The notes beneath the pieces were generated by a model that searched no databases, was not told where the DNA came from, and saw only the letters and a program-made list of their open reading frames with translations. Below are positions 36,901 to 46,137 of a DNA stretch of 64,000 bases, one piece after another; within the stretch, counting starts at the first letter, position 1, and each line of letters begins with the position of its first letter. The DNA comes from Unio delphinus (lineage: Eukaryota > Mollusca > Bivalvia > Unionida > Unionidae), in contig JAQISU010000114.1 of assembly GCA_029339505.1 (NCBI GenBank), positions 3,832,001-3,896,000 of the forward strand. Direction: 5' to 3'. Made by a program: the position numbers and the translations under genes.

Positions 36901-38443
36901 CAGATTTTAATATCTACCAAATGGTGTGTTAAATGTTGTCAATAACTGACTTTCCTCAACCAGGGGTATTTGCCAGTAGCCATGAATGGCATCTAGTTTG
37001 GAGAAAATCTTAGCTTCATCCATTTCCTTGTGATCATATCTTCAATTGTAGGAAGTTGATAATGCTCTTGCTTGATAACTTGATTCAAAATTTCTCAGAT
37101 CTTGACAAATTCGTAGTTTTCCTGACTTGGGTTTTCCAACAACTACTTATGAATTGAGGCATTCTTTTGGTTCATCTACATTCAATATTACATTTTTCTG
37201 TTCCATCTCTTCCAAAATTGATTTAAGTGGTTCTCATACATCTGTAGGATTAATGACAGGTTTCAGCTTATTGTCAATTGCAATATTTTTTTTTTCATGC
37301 ATCCTAGACGTTTGATTACACTGGTAAATTCTTTCATGATATGATTGTCCCTTTTCCTGTCAACACTGAAAACTACTTGTATTAGGTGCACATTGCAAAT
37401 CTGGAAATGCTGTGAGCCTAAAGTTTGGCAGTTGGTTTGACTGTGTGATATACAAATCAAGTTCACGATTCATGCAGTTTAATCTGCATTTGCCTATGAC
37501 AATTAATTTGCAACCAGAGTAGCTTATGAGACAGGTCTTGGTTGATTTTACTTTAATGATGTTATAAGACATAAAGGGTTACAACTGAGTGAAGGCTTGG
37601 AGCTGACCTCAGGTGACCTGTAACTGTCAGATCTTTTGTAGCAACAGTATGTTAATACATAATATTACCACAATCTTCACACTTACACATGTGTATACTG
37701 AAATGTTGCTGTACAATATCCTTATGCTATTCACAGAATAATTTTATTCTACAGTCACACACATCATGATATATGCTAAGATGATCACAAATTATGCTTC
37801 TTTATGCAAATGCTCAAGGGAATTATTGGTTCAAGTCCCAAATGCACTGGCTGGTGAGTAAACATGTACTGTATTAAATCTATTGAACTGCCAATCTTTT
37901 TATGCATATCAAAACCTGGTTCTCTGCATAATTTTAAACACTTCGTATGCAATCACTATATTTTTTTGTATTTCTCATAGAATATGCAGCAATGAAATTT
38001 AGTGTTACAGTAGTTGTTAGTGTTGAAATTTCGTAGGTTTGAAATGCGATGAAGATGAAACTGTTCGTGACTACTTCGTGGCAATCGAAAAAGAAATAAA
38101 AAATCAATTAATTAAATTCAGTTTTGTGCATTTTTTAAAATATATTTTATGACTTCAGTTTTCAAAATCGCATGGAAGTAGTCGAATACTATTGTATTAT
38201 ACAGGTCTAACTTGTACTTGACTGCAAAGGACCTTATTGGATTTATGATTTTGTGACCATTTAAGCTTTCGAATCTACTGCACATGCAATTAAAAAAAAA
38301 TCGGAAATAATTTAAAGATCTGCTAAATCAGTAAAAGACGGTCAACAACAGAAAACGGAATTGCAAGAATTCACCGTGGCTTCTTTTTCAAGTTTCTTGA
38401 CTTTATCAGCAAGAAAATGACTTCTGTCGATACCCAGCGGCAT
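14856..38443 (-). CDS. KIF25: KIF25-like kinesin-14, ten coding exons, 3' part not found
   Basis: The coding exons are 38375-38443, 33258-33446, 30837-31079, 28507-28595, 27873-27915, 26886-26938, 24770-24844, 19797-19946, 16446-16607 and 14856-15046. All have GT-AG splice sites and compatible phases and give 421 residues. Residues 1-167 are mostly coiled coil. The kinesin-14 neck-motor junction [14 protein letters not shown] is at 168-181, the P-loop GQTGSGKT at 263-270 and switch I SSRSH at 388-392. An N-terminal coiled coil before the motor is the kinesin-14 layout. The order [20 protein letters not shown] and the histidine in [11 protein letters not shown] resemble vertebrate KIF25 as I remember it. 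Kinesin-14s are ATP-driven microtubule motors, usually minus-end directed; human KIF25 has been linked to centrosome positioning. Switch II and later motor parts are missing. The last exon leaves in phase 1, and I found no continuation down to base 1, so they are either beyond the left edge or lost. Confidence 0.75.
15047..16445 (-). other. KIF25-like intron 9
   Basis: Holds the 32-bp tandem repeat at 15903-16036. Otherwise unremarkable. Confidence 0.6.
15903..16036. repeat. 32-bp tandem repeat, about four copies
   Basis: The unit is CATCTACCAATCTACTAAAA plus CAGTGAGATTAT. It is almost perfectly conserved, with one A/G difference in the first copy, so it is young. Confidence 0.95.
16446..16607 (-). 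CDS. KIF25: KIF25-like exon 9
   Basis: Acceptor CTCTTTCAG, donor GTAAGT. It encodes residues 304-357: [20 protein letters not shown], then NNDIRDLL and a loop up to LPTLTS. The [15 protein letters not shown] stretch is the conserved kinesin beta strand and helix (V-S-x-x-E-I-Y-N-x-x-x-x-D-L-L). Confidence 0.85.
16608..19796 (-). other. KIF25-like intron 8
   Basis: Contains a MITE-like copy near 18200-18370. Nothing else recognised. Confidence 0.6.
18200..18370. mobile_element. MITE-like element, second copy
   Basis: The left end reads AGGGCTGCTCCATTTAAACA, then TACATGGTATCCAAGGGAGG. The right end carries the inverted counterpart AAAACTGCCTTCACTGGGT. The left terminus matches the 11.3-kb element over about 50 bases. 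The right arm is shorter or diverged. Confidence 0.5.
19797..19946 (-). CDS. KIF25: KIF25-like exon 8 (P-loop)
   Basis: Acceptor TTTGTATAG, donor GTGACT. It encodes residues 254-303 and includes [20 protein letters not shown], the complete kinesin nucleotide-binding P-loop, and ends [13 protein letters not shown], the conserved G-[VI]-I-P-R-x-x-x-x-[LI]-F segment. Confidence 0.92.
19947..22469 (-). other. KIF25-like intron 7, left part
   Basis: AT-rich, with phrases typical of old dispersed repeats (for example TTCATAATGATTTATCCCAA near 21601, repeated with changes at 21774 and 21890). No clear element boundaries. Confidence 0.4.
22470..24118. repeat. 42-bp minisatellite, interrupted by a LINE fragment
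   Basis: The unit is GGTTGTGCTATGTTTGATTC plus ATCCTTAATTCATACAGTATAT, 42 bases. The array spans 22470-22622 and 22957-24118, with about 30 copies. A 334-bp LINE 3' end sits between the two parts without disturbing the phase of the array. Because 42 is a multiple of three, one + strand frame stays open (heptamer-like [14 protein letters not shown]); that is a by-product of the repeat. Confidence 0.9.
22623..22956 (+). mobile_element. 5'-truncated CR1/L2-like LINE inserted in a minisatellite
   Basis: It matches the 3' end of the LINE at 43.25-43.63 kb over its whole length: shared TTGCCCATTGAAATTAGACA, CTAATAATGTT, TTGTAAAGTGC and AGAGCTTCAAAAGATTAGGC, then an ATT tail. ACATG occurs at 22618-22622 and again at 22957-22961, and the minisatellite resumes at exactly the base where it stopped. 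That indicates target-primed insertion with a 5-6 bp target duplication. Confidence 0.88.
24119..24769 (-). other. KIF25-like intron 7, right part
   Basis: No feature seen. Confidence 0.5.
24770..24844 (-). CDS. KIF25: KIF25-like exon 7
   Basis: Acceptor TTACAG, donor GTAAAT. It encodes residues 229-253, [20 protein letters not shown] then SLLDG, the kinesin F-x-x-[IV]-x-P-x-[LV]-x-S-x-[LI]-D-G segment just before the P-loop strand. Both splice phases fit their neighbours. Confidence 0.9.
24845..26885 (-). other. KIF25-like intron 6
   Basis: No repeat array or element recognised. Confidence 0.55.
26886..26938 (-). CDS. KIF25: KIF25-like exon 6
   Basis: Acceptor ATTACAG, donor GTAAAT. It encodes residues 212-228, [17 protein letters not shown], the beta strand leading to F-x-[FY]-D/E-x-V-[FY]. 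Confidence 0.85.
26939..27872 (-). other. KIF25-like intron 5, carries a SINE
   Basis: SINE copy 2 lies at about 27460-27640; the rest is plain. Confidence 0.6.
27460..27640 (-). mobile_element. tRNA-derived SINE, copy 2
   Basis: On the - strand it reads GGGTTCGATATCTGGCAGTC (a B-box-like motif), ATACCAAAGACTT, AATGATACTAACAACTGCC, CAGCATTAAAAGG, TAGTGTTAGGA and TTGGCCTGGTGTTAAGA. This matches the bodies of the copies at 4.6 kb and 63.8 kb. The A-box end is degraded. It has the same orientation as the kinesin gene. Confidence 0.75.
27873..27915 (-). CDS. KIF25: KIF25-like exon 5
   Basis: Acceptor TTACTTTCAG, donor GTGAGT. At 43 bp, it completes an arginine codon split from exon 4 and encodes [14 protein letters not shown]. 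It is small but fits in phase on both sides and continues the beginning of the motor. Confidence 0.8.
27946..27979. repeat. (AT)n microsatellite in intron 4
   Basis: About 34 bases of AT, 30 bases upstream of exon 5 on the gene's strand. Confidence 0.9.
28507..28595 (-). CDS. KIF25: KIF25-like exon 4 (neck-motor junction)
   Basis: Acceptor TTTAAG, donor GTATGT. It encodes residues 168-196, [18 protein letters not shown] then [13 protein letters not shown]-[RK]-G-N-I-R-V-x-C-R-[IV]-R-P is diagnostic for a C-terminal-motor (kinesin-14) protein. Confidence 0.92.
28596..29517 (-). other. KIF25-like intron 3, right-hand unique part
   Basis: AT-rich. It includes a short molluscan-style dispersed motif near 28741 (CTCAAGGGAAATTACTTCTG), similar to one near 11573. 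No element boundaries. Confidence 0.4.
29530..30785. repeat. 38-bp minisatellite in KIF25-like intron 3
   Basis: About 33 copies of GTCATAACATCATGGGCCAG plus CCAATCAAACTCAGTTCT. The alternative phrase GATAGGTCATTACACAATGG alternates with the main form, giving a partly two-unit pattern. The array ends about 50 bases from the donor of exon 3. Confidence 0.92.
30837..31079 (-). CDS. KIF25: KIF25-like exon 3 (coiled coil)
   Basis: Acceptor AATTTTTCAG, donor GTAAGT. It encodes 81 residues (87-167), phase 0 on both sides. The second half ([20 protein letters not shown], then [17 protein letters not shown]) has heptad-spaced hydrophobics and many charged residues: the stalk running directly into the neck of exon 4. 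Confidence 0.88.
31080..31786 (-). other. KIF25-like intron 2, first part
   Basis: Nothing recognised. Confidence 0.5.
31787..31900. repeat. 57-bp tandem duplication
   Basis: Two near-identical copies of TGGTGCATTATACCATGGCA, TTTCATGATAGCAAGGTTTC and a short tail; the repeat start points are 31791 and 31848. Confidence 0.9.
31966..32930. repeat. 41-bp minisatellite in KIF25-like intron 2
   Basis: About 23 copies of CTTGACAGTCTTGCAATAAG plus ATGATATGCTTTGTGAGTCCA. A shortened variant (AATGCTGAGCAAGTCCACTT then GACATAATGAT) recurs at about 32110 and 32300, which indicates that blocks of several units duplicated together. It shares its period, but not its sequence, with the 9.1-kb array. Long - strand open frames here are artefacts. 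Confidence 0.92.
33258..33446 (-). CDS. KIF25: KIF25-like exon 2 (coiled coil)
   Basis: Acceptor ATCTCTTGCAG, donor GTGAGT. It has 63 codons, phase 0 in and out (residues 24-86): [20 protein letters not shown], then [20 protein letters not shown], ending FKFKQELD. The heptad pattern is clear and continues from exon 1. Confidence 0.88.
34613..34726 (-). repeat. LTR (3' LTR of the - strand element)
   Basis: Direct repeat of 37560-37670. The shared core is GGAGCTGACCTCAGGTGAC, then TGTAACTGTCAGATCTT, then GTAGCAACAG and ATGTTAATA. Confidence 0.8.
34780..37555 (-). pseudogene. Ty3/gypsy pol remnants (PR-RT-RH-IN)
   Basis: The domain order follows the - strand. A protease C-terminal piece lies near 37390-37560 ([15 protein letters not shown]). 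Reverse transcriptase lies at about 36700-37300, with [17 protein letters not shown] near 36960 and the catalytic-loop piece [17 protein letters not shown] near 36790. RNase H is at 36190-36564 ([16 protein letters not shown] start, then [20 protein letters not shown] and SDHKP). Integrase is at 34780-35771 ([17 protein letters not shown] near 35670, [11 protein letters not shown] near 35440, [10 protein letters not shown] near 35030). Stops and frameshifts separate every part, so it is dead. Confidence 0.88.
37560..37670 (-). repeat. LTR (5' LTR of the - strand element)
   Basis: Partner of 34613-34726. The two differ by substitutions and small indels. No convincing tRNA primer-binding site follows it. 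Confidence 0.8.
38375..38443 (-). CDS. KIF25: KIF25-like exon 1 (start codon)
   Basis: The ATG is at 38443-38441, the product begins [20 protein letters not shown] and ends EAT, and a donor (GTGAAT) follows. It has 23 codons, phase 0, and joins exon 2 to make one continuous heptad series ([20 protein letters not shown]). The fit of phase and coiled coil is the reason for choosing this start. The upstream sequence is probably 5' UTR or promoter. Confidence 0.7.
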
Positions 38444-40063
38444 AGCTAGTTACTTTGGTATGTCATTTAAATATATATACTAGGATGATTTCCACAGAAG
38501 GGTTATTGTTTGGGATCAAATTAGGTTAACTTGCGAAATAATGTTGTGTTCAAGGACGCCCGTCCACTGTTCGTATCTCTACCATTGAAGAGTAGCCTCA
38601 AATGATAAACCAAAGAGGAAGCAAACCACCGAGAATATGCAATTTGATTCGGAAAATGATTGACATTTATTTTACCATTTAAATACATTAATATAATAAC
38701 AATAGCTAAACAAATTCGTTAAAAATATATAAAAAATAAAAACTATGACCGTGGCGTCGATTATTTGCGTTCTATATAAATACATGCAGTGGTGTTAAAT
38801 GGATATGATTGATCTTAACTACAGTATATAGTTCAAGTCACGTGTCATATTAAATTAAATAGAAATTGTTCTTTTAAAATTTAACGCTATTTTATTTAAA
38901 ACAAAGTATATTCAATCCTGATTATTGCATGCTCTGTACCTTAACTGCTATCAAGTTGCTGTGGCCATACCATGAAAGAATAAAACAAGAAAAGCAATTA
39001 CTTTTCAGCATTACACCAGTTACAAGTAAATGCTCATTTCCGAAAATCTTAACAAATCAGTACTAATGATGAATGACGCAGGATTCCAATATTCCAAAAT
39101 TGAATTATAAAGACATCCAATCCAAGGTAATAAAAAGACAAATATTAACAACACGTATACACACATTTTCTTCATTTCATGCAATATTTTGGCTGAAATA
39201 AGATATACAATTCCAACATAAGCATACAATTAGCATAAAACTGTATTCAAACCTTTGACAGACACAACTAATAGTATCGTTGTTACAAAACAGCTAAGCG
39301 TATTAAATATAATGTATGAGGGTGATTATAATAAATGTATCACTTTCAACGCAGTCATTATTCCATGGGGTTCTTCTTTCGGGAAAATTTATCAAATAGT
39401 ACCGCTTCAATTTGTTCAGGATAATGAGTCTGCACTGCAAATTCCTCAACTACAACTATACAAAGAATTTTTTTTCTGATAATTCTTCATCGATTTTCTG
39501 CTTGAAACTTTCATATCCCTCTGCAATGCAATAACAAAATAATCAAGCGTGGTATATTTGCGATGAAATGTGGTGGATAATAACACGTAGCTACTTAAAT
39601 ATTTCGATGACTGTTTTTTTTAATACTTATTAAAGATAATTAATGTGCCTGGCTTGACTGACATGTTGGAACCATCTATTAGTACGTAATATAATGTACT
39701 GTTGGTTCCACAAAAAAAGAAAATACATTTGAGAATCAGTAGTAAGTAACGATAATTAGCAATGGCTTCCGGCTTCCGTGAGACAATTGGAGCCGACCTT
39801 CTTACACCAAACATAATTACGTAAATAGTGACATGATGTATTCTAAATTAAATGAATATGCTTTATTGTAAAATCATGAACTGAAACAATGGATAGCTTA
39901 AACAATAAGCTAATTTGTTGTAATATATTAAAAAAACAAGCTTTTATCACAATCGGTAAACTCAGTTCGTCATTCTGAAATCGAAAACCCACGGTGAAAG
40001 GCATTGTCATTCGCAAGCACTTTACAGGATACGTTTTCTTTAGTAGGTGTAATCAGTGCCAGT
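38444..40063. other. Upstream region of the kinesin gene
   Basis: Presumed promoter and 5' UTR side of the KIF25-like gene. I see no certain TATA box or initiator. Two short - strand open frames (39020-39229 and 39620-39814) have no supporting splice context. Confidence 0.35.
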
Positions 40064-40295
<232 letters not shown>

Positions 40296-40404
40296 TATTT
40301 GCATATATAGACAGACGGAGAGGAGAATAATTTTTTGTGCTGTGCTGTGCTGTACTGTATAACAAAATCGCTCTCTCCTCTCCATCTGTCTATATATGCA
40401 AATA
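40296..40404. repeat. Inverted repeat, 31-bp arms
   Basis: The left arm TATTTGCATATATAGACAGA (continuing CGGAGAGGAGA, to 40326) pairs with 40374-40404 with one mismatch. The 47-base loop holds TGCTG repeats, the complement-like counterpart of the ACAGT array just outside. Confidence 0.92.
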
Positions 40405-40919
40405 CAATATGTTGTCGAAATAATCGCAATATAGAAAATAAATGTTCTGTTTTCTTATGTATATACTAGTATCAGCAATAAATATTGAAGATATACAATT
40501 ATGGCTTTAACAATAGCTTCATGTTGCACATGTAAAGATTCTAAGCTTAAAATAGTTAGTACACCTTGTATGTATTCTTTTGATTAAATAGCATTGATAT
40601 CTGTGCCTCAATCAATGCTTGGAGAGACATGTTAACTAAATACTGCAGCATAATTTCAGTCTAATTTTGTTTTGTATCAGCGTTGTTTGTGAGAAAATAG
40701 GACTCAATTAATTATTGGAACAAAACCTTAAAACGCATTTATTAGACTTTAGATAATAAATGAAATGCGAAGAAGCTGAGATTTTTTTTTACGGAAAAAT
40801 GATATTGTTAGAATTCCTAATTACAAAACTTGAAACATAAGGAGAAATGTTTTTCTGAGTTGCAATCAATTAAGTTTCAATGGATATCTTCAGAAAGGAA
40901 AACGAGTCATTTATGCTGG
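40405..40919. other. Nothing recognised
   Basis: AT-rich spacer between the hairpin and the LINE. Confidence 0.5.
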
Positions 40920-43561
40920 ATGCATGCGTTTGAGGAAAACCCATGACGTTCTACTTCTACCGCCCTACTGAATCTCTCTTTGTGGAGCAGTTTCCGAATC
41001 TCCTGGAGTATGGAAATTCGGTAGGTGAAAACCTATTTAATCTTGGAGATTTCGACTTTCACTTTGACTGTCTTGGAAACTCATCCAAGTCAAAACTCTT
41101 AGATTCCATTCATGTTTTCAACATTAAACAGACTGTTAACCAGCCCATCCATAAACATGGTTACATTTTAGACTCGATTCTTCATAGACGTGATGAGAAT
41201 ATTCTGCGATCCACTCTTCTATCCCACGAACTTTCATCAGATCACCTTTGTATTACATGCCATCTTGACGTATCAGTCCCTAACCCTCCACCTCCGTATG
41301 ATAAATATAAACAAACTAATGCATGACATCCAAACAAACCTAACAACTTTCTTGTATCCTACAGCAGAACAACTCGACAACTGCCTGCGTTTATTGCTTG
41401 AAAAACATGCCCCAGCCACCAAGTGTAGAGTATCAATTCAAAAGTATTCTCAGTTATATAACAGTGTTAGGACCAGCTTCGCATTGCTAAAAGAGACCGC
41501 CGTAAAGCAGAGAGGGTTTGGCTTTCCACCATAATCACTATTCATAAACAAATCTATGAAGCCGCTAAGAATAACGTCACAAACATAGTCCATTTAGTAA
41601 AATTATCAAACTACAGTAAGAATGTCACGGAGAATTCTAACTGCAAAGAGCTCTTCGAGAAAACTAAAAAACTAATGTCAAGGAACAAATGTACACAGCT
41701 TCCAACTACTTTCTGTCCAGTAGACCTTCCGGACCTCTGTGACAAAGTACAAACCATTGAAGATTAGCTTGACAACACAATTTCAATTGACTCGTCGTCA
41801 CCATACAGTTACGATACAGAATTTTAGCGACAACCATTAGGAGAATTTGAACCTGTCTCTATCGGTTTAGTACGAAACATCGTGATGAAGACTGTACCAA
41901 AGTCATGTAAACTTGATCCAATTCCAACATCACTGCTGCTTGAGTGTATAGACCAAATGTTTCCTTCACTAAATAATGTTTTTATTACCTCACTCTCGTC
42001 CGAGGAATTCCCATCATTTTTCAAAACTGTCATTATAAAGCCTCTGAAACCAGCACTTGACCATAACGATTTAAAGAAATACCGCCCAGTTTCTAATCTC
42101 CCGTTCATATAAAAAAAAATCTTAGAAAAAGTTGTTCTAACCCAGTTTGAGTTTCATCTGATTTCAATCAGTGTTTTTTAGCAGTCTGCATAGCGCCCTT
42201 GCCACAGTACTGATATTACTCTTCTGAAAGACGTTAATGTGATTCTCCCTGCTTTGGATAGTGGAAAGATTAGAGTTTTCACCCTCATTGATTTCCCTGA
42301 AGCATTTGACACAATTGACCATGATGTATTACTTTACTGTCTCCAGCATGTATTTGGCATTCACAATACAGCCTTACCGTGGTTAAAATGGTACCTAGTC
42401 AACAGGACACAAATTGTATCTGCAAACTGAATACACTCCAGCCCAGTTGATGTATGTTGTGGTGTTCCACAAGGGAATGTTCTTGGACCTGTTCACTTCA
42501 TTCTATACACTCAGCCGCTCTCAAGTGTCATAGATCATCACCCAGTGTCTCAACAATTGTACGCTGATGGCACCCACATATACAAGTCTAGACACCCAAA
42601 TGAAGTTGATGCTACCATCCATGGAGTAGAGAGGTGCATTTCTGATGTGAAATCATGGATGACATGTAACAAGCTGCAGATGAATGATGATAACACCGAG
42701 GCAACTCTGATAAGAACACAAATACTTTCCCATTCACATCCTTTGTCTCAAACAATCAATATCAGCAGCACCAACATTAAATTCACACAGTCAGTACGAA
42801 ACATAGACGTAACTCTAGACAGTACTCATACATTACACCAACATGTCATGAACATATGAAAGGCTGCATATCTTGAGCTGAGACGCATCAGCTCCATTCG
42901 CAAACGTCTTTCAGCTGATGCCACTAAAACACTTGTGTGTTCATTAATACTTTCAAGGCTGGACTATTGTAACTCAGTTATGTCTGGTTCGTTTCAATAT
43001 CTACTCCAGAAACTTCAAAAAGTTAAAAACACAGCTGCTCGGATTATCTATAGAGTACCATGATCAGAGCACACATCGCTTCTGCTCTGTACCCTACACT
43101 GGTTATCCATTCCATCCAGAATCAAACGCAAAATGTGTTCTCTGTGGTATGTTTCACTGACGGACTCCAGTCCAGCATACCTATATGGCCTCACCCATGT
43201 GTACACACCAGCAAGATACTTACGCTCCCCTTCTGACAATCGTATACGCATTATTCTCACTACGAAAACGAAGTCATATGGACAATTTTGCATACGAGGT
43301 CCCAACAACGTGGAATTCTTTGCCCATTGAAATTAGACACAAATACACAGTGATCCTTTCCAAGAATGCTTTTAAAACTCACTTTTTTCAACTGCAAGAA
43401 CAAACTTAAAAACCTAATAATGTTTCCTGTCTTAAATATTTTCAGCATTTGTATGTTTTCCAATTTCATGATGTTTTGTGTGGAGTTTTTGTAGTCATAT
43501 TATTACAGATGTTGTAAAGTGCTTAGAGCTTCAAAAGATTAGGCGCTATAGAAAATCTTCA

Positions 43562-43626
<65 letters not shown>
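40920..43626 (+). mobile_element. 5'-truncated, degenerate CR1/L2-like LINE
   Basis: Endonuclease C-terminal half, then reverse transcriptase, then a CR1-like C-terminal domain and an ATT tail (43561-43626). The 3' 330 bases are shared with the intronic copy at 22623, which sets the 3' end independently. The 5' end lies inside the endonuclease, so about half of that domain and any ORF1 are missing. Confidence 0.88.
40943..43400 (+). pseudogene. LINE endonuclease and reverse transcriptase remnants
   Basis: The endonuclease part (40943-41326) shows LGDFDFHFD and LLSHELSSDHLCI, the conserved GDFN-like and SDH motifs. The reverse transcriptase part (about 41850-42860) shows KTVPKSCKLDPIPTSLL, then KYRPVSNLPF, FPEAFDTIDHDVLL, GVPQGNVLGP and QLYADGTHIYKS. 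The catalytic YADD is YADG here, so a metal-binding aspartate is lost. The C-terminal part (43000-43400) has a TLHWLP-like segment and TTWNSLPIEIRH. Several in-frame stops and frameshifts (for example near 41326, 42110 and 42428) confirm it is dead. Confidence 0.88.
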
Positions 43627-43628
<2 letters not shown>

Positions 43629-44085
43629 GACTGATGAGTGTCTAAACCGTGCGTAAGCGTTATCCGGAATGATATGCAGCAAATTTGCACATATTAATAT
43701 ACATCTGACATGAGACACATATTGTTCAGCAGTATCGACACATATTTCGGGAATTGATTTATCACACTAGCCAACATCAAGACAATTTCTGGATAACTCA
43801 CACGTTTCAAAACTATACATATAAGTCTTGTGACAGTAATATTGACATGCATATTCATGGAAGACAAAATCGGTACGAAGTACAACACTAAGATTAAATT
43901 TGCTTACACAGGATCGATAATTGGACAAAGGTACGTTGTATTCAATTCAAGGGTTTTCTGAGAGTTGATATAAATATTTTATTGTTTACCATCAAACCAC
44001 CAACGTTAGTTTCAGTGAATTTGTCCAGAATTTTGGATGAAATAAAAAGCTAGTTGTGCTATACAAATTGTAAACAAGATAATTA
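43627..44085. other. Nothing recognised
   Basis: Spacer between the LINE tail and the AT repeat. Confidence 0.5.
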
Positions 44086-44358
<273 letters not shown>

Positions 44359-45686
44359 CTGGTAACATAAAGGAAAACATCATCTATGCTGGTATCAGAA
44401 GTCTCACAGTGTCATTCTAAAAAAATTGAGATTAAAATAAATATATAATTTAACGAAAACTAATTTAGATTTGAATCAATGCTTGGTGACTTGAATATTA
44501 AGTAACGTTACATTATGTGTCTGTTTTATTACCAGAAGTAGTAGCAGAGAATATCTCATATGTATCTAAGACCATTCTTATGTTGCCAGAATTGATGAAC
44601 CGTTGCAAAATGTTGAAAATATTAATACATGTTGCAAATGGATCCGCGTTTGGCTTGACCGAAAACACCAAAACACCAAGTATCGAGTATAATGTATAAT
44701 CTCTGCACATTGTATGTCGTTTACAGTACTTTTTCCGTGATGAACGACATTTAAAGAACCGAAAAAAATAGGCTGACATTAACCAAACCAATGCATATGT
44801 AAACATTCATTATAAAGTAATAGTTATGACTCAAGATGAAGCACATTAGCAAGAAGACAGGTGAACAATATAGATAAGCTTATTTGGAAGTCTTAGATTG
44901 ACAATTAGCGCAACAATCATAATTTCGAAACACACTTTTAGAAAATGACTATCGACATAGTGCTACTGAAACAATGTTTAAAAACAGGCAAGTAATTTGA
45001 GATGACAGTTCTTTACAAATATGAAAACCTAAAGAAGAGGATACAGTCTCTAAGTTTTATCTATATGCTATTTGGCTTATTCAAAGTTACCAAGATTTTG
45101 AAAACCACGAGCATAAACAGTAAAATATTAGTACTTGTAAAATAGAAAGACTGTGATGAATCGTTAAACAGCTGGAGCCAGCTGAGAAGCTTATGATAAA
45201 CGGATGCTGAACATACAATTTTCTAAGAACTGTTATTTTTATATTTGGTAGTAACTGAAATTATGCTACAAAAATAAAATATACAATCAATTTTGAGATA
45301 CAATTAGTTGTAAATTGTAGAAATGAAACAAAGAAAATAATAAATGAAATCTAAATTTCATAACTGTATAGACTTTACAAAGGAAACGAGATAGAATATA
45401 TACTGCAGTAGAATAAATGAATATATTGTTTGCTCCTTTTTTTTCCCCCATAACGTTATATTATTAGACGCCAGGTCTGCACGACACGTTTGTCTTAAAA
45501 TAGCATCTTGTATTAGGAACTACTTTGTAACAAACAACGTACGTTCATGTAGGAGATGCTTCAGATGTTTTTTTTTGTATAGATGTGTTTGTGGATGAAC
45601 TAAAAAAATTGTTTCGTCAATTTGAAATTAGATGGATAAGAATTCATTGAGTCACAAATAACACTTTCAAGCAAGCAAACGAATGA
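44359..45686. other. Nothing recognised
   Basis: Two opposed open frames at 44513-44806 lie over each other and neither has a recognisable family or splice context. Confidence 0.45.
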
Positions 45687-46137
45687 ACGTGATATTCGCA
45701 ATGTCCACAATAAACGTGTTATTCGCAATGTCCACAATAAACGTGATAGACTCAATGTCCACAATAAACGTGATAGACGCAATGTCCACAATAAACGTGA
45801 TATTCGCAATATCCACAATAAACGTGATATTCGTAATGTCCACAATAAACGTGATATTCGCAATGTCAACAATGAACGTGATATTCGCAATGTCCACAAT
45901 AAACGTGATATTCGTAATGTCCACAATAAATGTGATATTCGCAATGTTCACAATGAACGTAATATTCGCAATGTCCACAATAAACGTGATATTCGTAATG
46001 TCCACAATAAACGTGATATTCGCAATGTCCACAATAAACGTGATATTCGTAATGTCCACAATAAACGTGATATTCGCAATGTTCACAATGAACGTGATAT
46101 TCGCAATGTCCAGAATAAACGTGATAGACTCAGTATC
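45687..46137. repeat. 27-bp minisatellite
   Basis: About 16.5 copies of AATGTCCACAATAAACGTGA plus TATTCGC. Units ending TTCGC and TTCGT alternate, and a GTTCACAATGAACG variant appears at about 45944 and 46080, showing duplication of multi-unit blocks. The period is a multiple of three, so both strands stay open; not coding. Confidence 0.95.

Larger units (their letters stand above)
34613..37670 (-). mobile_element. Degenerate Ty3/gypsy LTR retrotransposon, gag missing
   Basis: Two direct repeats of about 112 bp (34613-34726 and 37560-37670) bracket pol remnants on the - strand. Each has TG...CA-type ends when read on that strand. A purine-rich tract (TTTTAGGGAGAGTTG) lies directly before the 3' LTR (the left copy), as expected of a polypurine tract. 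Reading from the 5' LTR I see protease, reverse transcriptase, RNase H and integrase fragments; gag is absent. No target duplication was found. It lies in intron 1 of the kinesin, in the same orientation. By eye the LTRs are about 80% identical, so the insertion is old. Confidence 0.8.
33447..38374 (-). other. KIF25-like intron 1, carries a Ty3/gypsy element
   Basis: Plain AT-rich DNA from 33447 to 34612, then a complete-looking LTR-flanked element (34613-37670), then about 700 bases to exon 1. Confidence 0.65.

Noticed and set aside
39020..39814. Two short - strand open frames upstream of the kinesin
   Set aside because: No similarity, no splice partners and low complexity in parts.
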